Positions 9,395 to 17,613 of a stretch of 64,000 bases of DNA are shown in pieces. Below the pieces are notes generated by a model. The model was not told the DNA's origin. It did not search any database and saw nothing but the letters and a program-made list of their open reading frames with translations. A program made the translations under genes and the position numbers. The DNA comes from an uncultured Flavobacteriales bacterium (GTDB lineage Bacteria; Bacteroidota; Bacteroidia; Flavobacteriales_D; Crocinitomicaceae), in assembly GCA_943789205.1 (NCBI GenBank), contig CALSTG010000001.1, positions 2,148,478 to 2,212,477 on the forward strand. Reading direction: 5' to 3'. Numbering within the stretch: position 1 is the first letter of the stretch; every line of letters starts with the position of its first letter.

Positions 9395-10000
9395 TTACCT
9401 GATATAGAAGCTTAGTATTTCTTCTCCCATGAGTCTTGCTTTGAGTTGATCTCCAATTTTAACTGGACCAACACCAGAAGGAGTACCAGTAAAAATTAAG
9501 TCTCCCTTTTTCAACGTGATAAATTTGGATACATGAGCAATGATTTGATCAAATGAAAATATCATTTGATCACTTAATCCTTTTTGAACTATGTCTCCAT
9601 TATGTTCCAGTTCAAAAGAGATGTTTTTCGATACATTCTTGAAATTTATCCATTGTTTCGATAATGGCGCGCTTTGATCAAAGCTCTTAGCAATTTCCCA
9701 GGGGAGACCATTTTCTTTACATTTTTTTTGAAGATCTCTGGCTGTAAAATCAATACCAAGAGTGAAAGAAGAATAGTAAGTGTGCGCAAATTTCTCTTGT
9801 ATATTTTTACCTACTTTATCAATTTTTATAACAATCTCACATTCATAATGAAGATCGGAGGTGAATTTCGGATAAAAAAAATCTCGTGTTCTCAAAAGAG
9901 CCGTTTCCGGTTTCATGAAAAATATAGGCGTGTCTGGCACCGGTGCCGACATTTCTTTTGCATGATCCGCGTAATTTCTACCAATGCAAATAATTTTCAT
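9395..10000 (-). CDS. Fumarylacetoacetate hydrolase (FAH) family protein
   Basis: The 201-residue single-domain protein begins with MKIICIGRNYADHAKEM. It carries the FAH-family metal-binding acidic residues (HYECEIVIKI, with E-E spacing) and ends with the typical FTGTPSGVGPVKIGD motif. The size fits the FAHD1/YcgM group, which includes acylpyruvases, oxaloacetate decarboxylases and isomerases of aromatic degradation. The exact substrate is not predictable. It overlaps the upstream exonuclease gene by 4 bp on the same strand, so the two are co-transcribed. Confidence 0.85.
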   Translation of the reverse strand: MKIICIGRNYADHAKEMSAPVPDTPIFFMKPETALLRTRDFFYPKFTSDLHYECEIVIKIDKVGKNIQEKFAHTYYSSFTLGIDFTARDLQKKCKENGLPWEIAKSFDQSAPLSKQWINFKNVSKNISFELEHNGDIVQKGLSDQMIFSFDQIIAHVSKFITLKKGDLIFTGTPSGVGPVKIGDQLKARLMGEEILSFYIR

Positions 10001-10833
10001 TTTTTAAACTTGTTTTGAAGCGCGTTCAGTTTTTCGTCTAATGAAGCATGCTCTTTTTCTCTGTTTCTTTCTTTTATGGTCTCCATTGACTTTCTTAGAA
10101 TAGATTTAGTGTACAAGGGGAAATCCGCCTCAAGCATCCATCCATAATAACCTGGCTCAGTTTTCGCGATGTTTTCAATTGTTTTTCCCTTATGCTTACC
10201 AAAATTATAAACAACTTCATCATTTTCGTTCATGGCAATACGCCCTGCCATATCAAGTATTTTATGATTTCCAGCTCTAGATAAATCCGCAAGTGCTTTA
10301 ACATTTGTGTTTAGTTCGTACTTTTCTATTTGCTTTTCTAAGACTTCCCAAGTAGCAATAGTATCATACATGGCGTCATGGGCGTTTTCCAATGTTTTTC
10401 CACAATAGAATTTATAGGCAGCGACAAGCGTGCGTTGTTCCATTTTATGAAAAATATTTTGAACATCGATGAAGGCACGTTGAGATAAATCAAATTTAGC
10501 ATCAACACGCAGGAATTCTTCAGCAAGTACGGGTATATCAAACTTATTCGAATTAAAACCGGCAAGATCTGAGTCTCCAATAAATGTGATGATTTCTGGA
10601 GCAAGTTGTTTAAAAGTTGGTGCTTGTAATGCACGCTCATTCGTAATACCGTGTATGTCAATTACTTCTTGAGGGATAGGCATTTCCGGGTTAACAACGA
10701 GATTTAAATCCTTTTTCGATCCATCGGGAAGAATTTTTATAATTGCAATTTGTACTATGCGATCCTTAGTGATCTGGAGTCCTGTAGTCTCTAAATCAAA
10801 AACACACAATGGTTTTTTAAGAGAAATATTCAT
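9997..10833 (-). CDS. DnaQ-like 3'-5' exonuclease
   Basis: The 278-residue protein has the DEDDh exonuclease domain at residues 10-175: ExoI FDLETTG (D13, E15), ExoII FNSNKFDIPVLAEEF and ExoIII HDAMYDT. The C-terminal part (NFGKHKGKTIENIAKTEPGYYGWML, about residues 210-245) resembles the ExoX-like C-terminal domain often fused to such exonucleases. It is probably a cytoplasmic DNA repair or proofreading-type exonuclease rather than the Pol III epsilon subunit itself, because it lacks an epsilon-type polymerase-binding tail. It is co-transcribed with the FAH gene. Confidence 0.85.
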   Translation of the reverse strand: MNISLKKPLCVFDLETTGLQITKDRIVQIAIIKILPDGSKKDLNLVVNPEMPIPQEVIDIHGITNERALQAPTFKQLAPEIITFIGDSDLAGFNSNKFDIPVLAEEFLRVDAKFDLSQRAFIDVQNIFHKMEQRTLVAAYKFYCGKTLENAHDAMYDTIATWEVLEKQIEKYELNTNVKALADLSRAGNHKILDMAGRIAMNENDEVVYNFGKHKGKTIENIAKTEPGYYGWMLEADFPLYTKSILRKSMETIKERNREKEHASLDEKLNALQNKFKK

Positions 10834-10852
10834 TGTATTGGTGCTTCCTGTA

Positions 10853-13199
10853 TTAAGGAATGATAATGAACGCAGTTCGTCTGTTTAATTGATGCTCCTC
10901 TTTTGAACATGCAGCGCATCGACAATCACTGAACCGGATGACTTCTCGCCATATCCCTTTGAGAAGAATACGATCTAGAATTTGTAATTCTTTCAGCGAT
11001 ATAATCAGCAGCAGACTTCGCCCTTTTCTTGGATAGTCTAGAAGTTATAGGATGCATGAACCTCTGCAATCCGTATGCGAGCCTAGTTCAATTTTCACCT
11101 CAGGGTTCTCGTTCATGACCTTCACGATTTTGTCAAGCTCAACCTTTGCATCCTCTCGAATATCAAATTTGTCAAAGTTATAGTAAATCATAAATGGACC
11201 AAGGTCTGTTCCAATTTCTTTTTTGTCCAGCAGTACGATAATGAAAGTCGTATCAAAGAATCAGAACGCAAGAGTCAGTCATTAAGCTCGAAAGTCGCCA
11301 ATAAATAACCATCGGCACTAACTAGATACAGTATAGTCTAGCTCGATATCCGAAATGCTTTAAATCTTTCACCAAGACTCAGAAATGAATGACTCCAAGT
11401 AGAATCAGTTGCACGAGGACCTCAAGTACTCGCCGTCCATTCGAAGCAAAAGTGACGGTTGCATTTGGTATCATTAGATCGCCAGATTTACGGTCGGCAA
11501 CGATACCCTCCAGATTGTATTCAAAAAATGGTATGATCACTTCGTTTTCTTCGTCGAGAAGTACGCGCTTATATATTTCTTGATACGCAAGGTCACAATT
11601 TGTTGAAAATTTGTCGGTATATGGATCAACAGTAGCTTCATTGTAATAGTAAGCTAGCTCGTATTCTTTGCATTTTTCAAGTTTAGACATGAAAACACCA
11701 TCTCTAACTCGAGGTTTGATGACTGTTTTATTTTGATCTTCACAAGTCAAACATGTTAATTCTACATATGAATCTTCTGGAATCGTCATGTTTTGAGAGT
11801 GAATTATTTCCCCATTTAAAAAAGCTATATTTCGTATTTCACTGTTGACTTTCATTCGGTAGATATCTTTTTCACCCTTACCACCTTTACGGAAAGAACT
11901 TAAATAAGCCTCTTGTCCATCTGCTGTGTGCGTGTAGAATAAGTCATCGCCTACTGAATTTATTGGGTATCCCATGTTAATTGGTGACGACCAAATACCA
12001 TTTTCGTCCTTAACACTCATGAACACATCAAACTCGCCCATACTGGTCGAGTCATTGCTAGAAAAGTACAAAACGTTATTGTCTAAGCCCATAAAAGGAG
12101 CATCCTCATCCCATTTAGAATTAACAGTCCCACCCATATTTTTAGGTTCTGACCAGATTCCGTTTTCTTTTTCCATGTAGTAGATATCTCTGTGACCATA
12201 ACCACTCTCTTTATCAGAAACAAAAAAAGCCATATTACCATCTGGTGAAACGGTATAATGTGTTTCCCATCTCGTTTCTGTATTCACACCTGTTTTACCA
12301 ATAGGTGCAATGGGAGTGAAGGTGCCTTTTTTAAGGTCGCTAAAATAAATATCACCATTTCCTTTTTTATCATTATAAGTGTAGACGCGTCTTTCATCTA
12401 TACTTACACTAACACTTGCCTCGTTAAAATTAGGTTTGCAAAGGTCCATTTTTACAGGTGCCATCCAGATATTTTCTTTGGAAAGTGTTGCTTGATAAAT
12501 ATCCTCAGGGTAGTGATTCATCATAGGATCTTTAAAGCCGTTACTTGCTCCATCTGCCCATGGTCTTCTCGATGTGTAATATAATGCCCTACCATCTAAA
12601 GATATATTCGATGAAAAGTCTGCAAATTCAGTGTTTATAGAGTCGCCAAGATTCTCAATGATCACATCTTTTGGGTTTTCTATGAGGTTTTTAGCAACAT
12701 TACATTGTGCAATACCTCTCTCAGCATATTCAATGAGTTCAGAATCTTTTCTAGTTATTTCTAAAAACTTATTGTAGTTTTTTACTGCATTATCGAATTC
12801 CTCGTTTAAATGGTAGGCATGTCCCAAATGAAAGAAAATATCTGCAGGCACAGCATCTTCCTTTATCGAATACATATCATAATTTTTATCGATTGATCCT
12901 GTCGAAGAAACAAATAAATCAATGGCTTTCAAGTAGTTTTGTCTCATTGTTAATTCAATGAATCCTTTTCGATATTTATAATTGGCGCTATTCGGGTTTG
13001 TTTTTAATAGTGCATCTGTAATTAAATCTGCAAAGTGAAAGAAATTTTCCTGTAGCATTCTAGAACATTGCACGACCATTTCTTTCTCAGTTGCCTGAGA
13101 GATCATGTTTTTCACTTCGAGTTCAGAGTATTGTGAAACCAATTTTGATGGTAATGAAACAACAGCCATTAAGGCCAAGATTAAACTAATTTTTCTCAT
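10853..13199 (-). pseudogene. OmpA-family/PD40 repeat protein broken in its C-terminal third
   Basis: The intact frame (13199-11379, 606 residues) has a signal peptide, TPR-like helices (about 30-170) and PD40/TolB-like beta strands (ISLDGRALYYTSRR, VSPDGNMAFFVSDKE, FMGLDNNVLYFSSND). It then enters a carboxypeptidase-like domain and runs into an out-of-frame stop. Downstream, about 11234-11050, another frame reads KEIGTDLG..IYYNFDKFDIREDA and VKIELGSHTDCRG, the OmpA peptidoglycan-binding domain. Further frames give LSKKRAKSAADYIAERI and CSKEEHQLNRRTAFIII before a stop at 10853. The OmpA domain is therefore present but split by several frameshifts. It follows the E2 gene by 21 bp on the same strand. 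Confidence 0.8.
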
Positions 13200-13220
13200 A
13201 ATTTTTATCTCTTATGTAAT

Positions 13221-14558
13221 CTAAATATCGCGATTTATGTCGAATTGTTCTAAATAGTCGGCAACTTTTCTTACAAAGCGTCCACCTAATGCGCCATCAA
13301 CAACTCTGTGATCATAGGCATGCGAAAGAAACATTTTATGGCGAATTCCTATGAAGTCACCTTCCGGAGTTTCAACTACTGCGGGTACTTTTCTTATAGC
13401 TCCTAAAGCCATAATAGCGACTTGTGGCTGATTAATTATTGGTGTACCCATTACATTTCCAAATGATCCAACATTTGTAACAGTGTAAGTACCACCTTGA
13501 ATGTCTTCAGGTTTGAGTTTGTTATCTCTTGCCTTATTCGCAAGCGAATTCACACTTTGAGTAAGCCCTGTTAGACTCAGTCTATCGGCGTTTTTAATTA
13601 CCGGAACAATTAGGTTGCCACTCGGTAACGCCGTAGCCATACCTATATTAATATCCTTTTTAACAATAATCTGAGTTCCTGAAACGGATACGTTAATCAT
13701 TGGGAAGTCTTTTATAGCCTTGACAATTGCTTCTATTAGAATCGGTGTAAATGTTAAATTTTCACCTTCTCTTTCTTTATAAGCTTTTTTAATCTTATTT
13801 CTCCAATTCACAATATTTGTAACATCTGCCTCGACATATGAAGTGACATGGGGAGAAACTTGTTTTGACATAACCATATGCTCTGCAATCAGCTTTCGCA
13901 TTCTGTCCATTTCAATGATTTGGTCTTCTCCCGAAGGAATTACCATTGGAGCATCTTTTTGAACAACTGGTTTTGGCACATTAGAAGCTGGTTTGTTTTT
14001 CGGCGTGGCCATTACATCCTTTGTCAAATGAGCTAAGACGTCTTTCTTGGTAACCCGACCTTCTGCTCCTGAACCGACAATATTTTCAAGATCTGATTGT
14101 GAAATACCTTCTTTCTGAGCGATACTTCTAACAAGAGGAGAAAAGAATTGACCTTTCGAACCGCTTTTCGAAATACGAAGACTTTCTGAACCGTTTTGTT
14201 TTGAGTTTGGCGCTATTAATGTTTCACCAGAATCTGGTGTTTGGGAATCAACAGTTTCTTGCACTTTAGGTGTTACTATTGGTTCTGGTTTAGATGTATC
14301 ATCGGCCTTGGCATTTACATCCGAGGATATTATTGCGATTACGTCTCCAACCTGCGCAACCTCATCTTTTTCAAACAATTGTTTTATTAGTACACCTTCG
14401 GCTTCAGAAGGTAGTTCATTATCAACCTTATCTGTTGCAACCTCAACTAATGGTTCATCCATTGAAACTTTATCTCCTGGATTTTTTAACCAATTTGTAA
14501 TTGTAGCTTCGGTAACACTTTCTCCCATTTTCGGGAGACGGATTTCTATCTCTGCCAT
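13221..14558 (-). CDS. 2-oxo acid dehydrogenase E2 (dihydrolipoamide acyltransferase)
   Basis: The 445-residue protein has an N-terminal lipoyl domain with the lipoylated lysine in ATDKVDNE (K44). A Pro/Ser/Thr-rich linker follows, then a peripheral E1/E3-binding domain (FFSPLVRSIAQKEGIS..GRVTKKDVLAH, about 137-176). The C-terminal CoA acyltransferase domain carries the catalytic DHRVVDG motif (about residue 416). It transfers the acyl group from E1-lipoate to CoA. The sequence style suggests a branched-chain or general 2-oxo acid complex; pyruvate versus branched-chain use cannot be settled. No E1 or E3 gene is nearby. Confidence 0.92.
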   Translation of the reverse strand: MAEIEIRLPKMGESVTEATITNWLKNPGDKVSMDEPLVEVATDKVDNELPSEAEGVLIKQLFEKDEVAQVGDVIAIISSDVNAKADDTSKPEPIVTPKVQETVDSQTPDSGETLIAPNSKQNGSESLRISKSGSKGQFFSPLVRSIAQKEGISQSDLENIVGSGAEGRVTKKDVLAHLTKDVMATPKNKPASNVPKPVVQKDAPMVIPSGEDQIIEMDRMRKLIAEHMVMSKQVSPHVTSYVEADVTNIVNWRNKIKKAYKEREGENLTFTPILIEAIVKAIKDFPMINVSVSGTQIIVKKDINIGMATALPSGNLIVPVIKNADRLSLTGLTQSVNSLANKARDNKLKPEDIQGGTYTVTNVGSFGNVMGTPIINQPQVAIMALGAIRKVPAVVETPEGDFIGIRHKMFLSHAYDHRVVDGALGGRFVRKVADYLEQFDINRDI

Positions 14559-14582
14559 TTAATTTGCTTCAACTTTAAGCGG

Positions 14583-14609
14583 TAAAGATAAAAAACAATG
14601 GTAAAGCAA
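14583..14609 (-). promoter_or_regulatory. Candidate promoter of the E2 gene
   Basis: On the minus strand, TATCTTTA (14590-14583) matches the TAnnTTTG -7 box at 7 of 8 positions. TTG (14609-14607) lies 16 nt upstream. The box is 24 nt from the E2 start codon, inside the short gap after the glycosyltransferase gene. Confidence 0.4.
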
Positions 14610-14614
14610 TGAAG

Positions 14615-16567
14615 TTAAAAGTCTAAATATGTCCATTTTTTTATTAAGACACGGAAGTCCTTGATAATTGAATACTCTTTGGCATAATTAATATTGACTT
14701 GATCTATGATTTTGTGGTCGTTAACTGTATTACCAGATAAAGGATTTAAGAGTCCCTTTTTTAAGGATGGTAAGCTGGTTTTTTTTTCGTTATTTTCTTC
14801 ATTACTTGAACAATAGCCAACAATCGAAACTTGACCCCTGAGCACTGTGATAAGATTTTGCAAAAATTTCGTTTTATTCTTGAAAAACCATATTGTTAAT
14901 GGAGTTGAGATCAAACCAAAACTTGCAACGGTAATATCAAAGAGTCTTTTTGATCTTAAATTGTCAGCTCTTTTTATGGTATTGATTTTCATAGTGTATA
15001 AATCCCCACGGGTTTCTATGGAGTCACTTCCGATTATGAAACTAGTGTCAGGTTGTGCAATTTTGAAATGAAGGTCTTGTCCGGCAAGTTGATTCATACA
15101 TCCTATGATTTCACTAGGTGAAATGTTTTTTGCACAAAATATAAGCTCATTGAACCCAGTTTTGGATTCTTTAAATAGTAATTTGGTTATTTCACTGCTC
15201 AGGTTGTGTTCCGTTTCAATTTTTTCAATGCGTCCAATATTTGGGTAGGTTTCGTTAAGTAGATCTTCTACTCTTGAAGATTCATTAATATCACCACAGA
15301 GTATAAAGTTTTTCTTGACCAAATTTTGATATTTCAATTGATCGTAATTAATGAGGTTCAGCATGTATGACTTTATAAAGTGAGCCGAAATAACCCAAGC
15401 TGATCCTACTAAAATGAAAACTCTTGAGAATTGCCACTCCTTAGGAAGTAGTGCGTAGGTTAACAATATTAAAGCGGTTCCAAATAGTGTAGATTTTAAT
15501 ATTGCAGTTCTTTTAGGTTCTTTATCATAAACTCCAAAAAACAAAGCTGACAAAAGCCATGTTGCGCTATATATTGGTATGGAGTATTTGAAAACAAATT
15601 CCGGAAAGTGAATATCTGCCGATTTCCAATGATTTGTCAGCAGAAATAAACCACATAGAATAATTAAAAAATCAATGAGAAATGGAAAAGAGAATCTTAT
15701 AAACCTATTCAATATTGCCAAAGAAGCTCGCAAGTATATCGCCAGATGGATCGCTAGCGAAAATACTTTTGCATTGTTCTTTGAAAAGTGTTTTTCAGCA
15801 AAAATAACCATGGCTTTATAGAATACAAAGACATAGTTTATCGAGCTTTTCTTGGTGCTCTCACCTTTATAATGAATGATGGTTGTTTCCGGGAAATAGT
15901 AGTTTTTAAATCCCTCCTGAGTAATTCTGTACGAGAAATCAATGTCTTCACCATACATGAAAAAAGTTTCGTCCAAGAGCCCTACTTTTTCAAGTGCACT
16001 TTTACTGACACATAAAAAAGCACCACTTAAAACGTCTATTTGATTGATTTCGAATTCATCCAAGTATCCGAGATGATATGCACCAAACTTTTTTGATTTT
16101 GGAAATATACTTGAAAGACCGAAGATTTTATAAAATGCCACGAGTGGAGTAGGAAGTCCGCGTTTTGACTCAGGCAAGAAATCTCCCTTTCCGTCTACCA
16201 TTCTTACACCTAGGCCGCCACAATCATCATGAGAATTCATAAAGCCAACGACTTTGTTAAAGGTGCTTTCCTCAACAACGGTGTCAGGATTTAGGAGTAA
16301 AATATTTCTTCCTTTTGCGATTTTGATCGCTTGATTATTCGCGCTTGAAAACCCTCTATTGTCTTTATTGGCGATTAAAATGACATTAGGGAACTTTTGT
16401 TTTACCATCTCGACAGAACCGTCAGAACTATTATTGTCGACTACAAAAATTTCAATATTGTTTTTTTGACGAGCCTTTAAAACAGAATTTAAGCATTGCT
16501 CTAAGAAGTATTCTACATTGTAATTTACAATGACAACAGATAAATCGTATGTATTATTTACACCCAT
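14615..16567 (-). CDS. GT2 glycosyltransferase fused to a degenerate sugar-phosphate transferase-like domain
   Basis: The 650-residue protein starts with a family 2 glycosyltransferase domain (residues 8-240): VVIVNYN, VDNNSSDGSVE, LLLNPDTVVEES and MYGEDIDFSYR, close to rhamnosyltransferase-like enzymes. A block of hydrophobic segments (about 270-400) follows. The C-terminal region (about 545-648) has KRLFDITVASFGLI, VLRGQVSIVGY and NYAKEYSIIKDFRVLIKKW, the framework of the bacterial sugar transferase (WcaJ/PglC-like) family, but the usual catalytic charged motifs look eroded. It probably acts at the inner membrane in surface polysaccharide assembly. Its start overlaps the RidA stop. Confidence 0.8.
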   Translation of the reverse strand: MGVNNTYDLSVVIVNYNVEYFLEQCLNSVLKARQKNNIEIFVVDNNSSDGSVEMVKQKFPNVILIANKDNRGFSSANNQAIKIAKGRNILLLNPDTVVEESTFNKVVGFMNSHDDCGGLGVRMVDGKGDFLPESKRGLPTPLVAFYKIFGLSSIFPKSKKFGAYHLGYLDEFEINQIDVLSGAFLCVSKSALEKVGLLDETFFMYGEDIDFSYRITQEGFKNYYFPETTIIHYKGESTKKSSINYVFVFYKAMVIFAEKHFSKNNAKVFSLAIHLAIYLRASLAILNRFIRFSFPFLIDFLIILCGLFLLTNHWKSADIHFPEFVFKYSIPIYSATWLLSALFFGVYDKEPKRTAILKSTLFGTALILLTYALLPKEWQFSRVFILVGSAWVISAHFIKSYMLNLINYDQLKYQNLVKKNFILCGDINESSRVEDLLNETYPNIGRIEKIETEHNLSSEITKLLFKESKTGFNELIFCAKNISPSEIIGCMNQLAGQDLHFKIAQPDTSFIIGSDSIETRGDLYTMKINTIKRADNLRSKRLFDITVASFGLISTPLTIWFFKNKTKFLQNLITVLRGQVSIVGYCSSNEENNEKKTSLPSLKKGLLNPLSGNTVNDHKIIDQVNINYAKEYSIIKDFRVLIKKWTYLDF

Positions 16568-16944
16568 TATTTACAGGCAATACAAGATATTTCAATGGCT
16601 GCGTCAAGCGGTAATCTTGCCACCTGAACTGTCTCTCTAGCGGGAAAGACGCCCTGAAAAAATTCTGAATAAATCGAGTTTACAATTTCAAAATCATTCA
16701 TGTTTTTTAAAAAAATGCTACACTTAACAACATCTTCGGATGTCATTTGAGCCGCTTTTAATAAGGCTTCAATATTTTTCAATACCTGATGTGTTGCTTT
16801 TTCTATTGACAGCAGTTCTACATGTTTCGTGATCGGATCCATTGGGATTTGACCGCTTATATATAGGGTTCCATTATTTAATATTGCTTGACTGTAAGAT
16901 CCAACTGGTGTTGGCGCATTGGGTATATCAATTGCTTTTTTCAT
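16567..16944 (-). CDS. ridA: RidA-family reactive intermediate deaminase
   Basis: The 125-residue protein has the canonical YjgF/RidA layout: SYSQAILNNGTLYISGQIP at residues 18-36, then NIEALLKAAQ, then VFPARETVQVARLPLDAAIEI with the substrate-carboxylate-binding arginine, and a final EISCIA. It hydrolyses 2-aminoacrylate-type enamine/imine intermediates made by PLP enzymes. Length and motifs match the archetypal subfamily. It is followed, with start/stop overlap, by the glycosyltransferase gene and is divergent from the amidotransferase gene. Confidence 0.9.
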   Translation of the reverse strand: MKKAIDIPNAPTPVGSYSQAILNNGTLYISGQIPMDPITKHVELLSIEKATHQVLKNIEALLKAAQMTSEDVVKCSIFLKNMNDFEIVNSIYSEFFQGVFPARETVQVARLPLDAAIEISCIACK

Positions 16945-17004
16945 ATTTGAGCAACAAACTTTTACAAGGTTTTATAATTTTACAAAGAAACGACAAAAAA
17001 TCAT

Positions 17005-17565
17005 ATGAGAATATTGTTGGTTGACTTTTACGACTCATTTACTTTTAACCTTGTTCATTACATAGAGCTTCAGGATGCTTCCGTTGATGTTGTGAGAAAT
17101 GACGCTGAAATCAATGCAGATTTTTTATCAAAATACACTCATGTAATTTTGTCTCCTGGTCCAGGATTGCCATCTGAAAAAAAGAACCTTGATTTTATTC
17201 TAAATTATTGTGTTTTTAATATTCCTATTTTGGGGATTTGCCTAGGCATGCAGGCTATTGGTGTTTTTATGGGAGGAAGGTTAGAAAACATGGGGTCTGT
17301 GAAGCATGGAATATCTGAATTCGTTGAATTCAACAATTCACATGAATTATTTTATGGCTTGCCTTCTAAATTCGAGGTAGGATTGTATCATAGTTGGTGT
17401 GTCGTTGATTTACCTGAAGAATACATTTGTGCGAAATCAGTAAATGGAACTATTATGGCTATTTCTTCAGAGGAAAGAAAGTTTTTCGGTGTCCAATTCC
17501 ACCCCGAATCAATTTTGTCGAGTTTTGGTAAAGAAATCATTAGGAATTTCATTAATATGGAATAG
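17005..17565 (+). CDS. Glutamine amidotransferase of the PabA/TrpG type
   Basis: The 186-residue class I amidotransferase has all catalytic parts: LLVDFYDSFTFNLVHY at the N-terminus, the SPGPG oxyanion region, the nucleophile C79 in GICLGMQ and the H166/E168 pair in VQFHPES. It delivers ammonia from glutamine to a chorismate-using partner (aminodeoxychorismate or anthranilate synthase component I). No pabB or trpE is adjacent, so which pathway it serves remains open. It is transcribed divergently from ridA. Confidence 0.85.
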   Translation: MRILLVDFYDSFTFNLVHYIELQDASVDVVRNDAEINADFLSKYTHVILSPGPGLPSEKKNLDFILNYCVFNIPILGICLGMQAIGVFMGGRLENMGSVKHGISEFVEFNNSHELFYGLPSKFEVGLYHSWCVVDLPEEYICAKSVNGTIMAISSEERKFFGVQFHPESILSSFGKEIIRNFINME

Positions 17566-17613
17566 TACTAAACTTTATACCTCCGTTGTTGTTTATTCAA
17601 AAAAAAGCCAACA

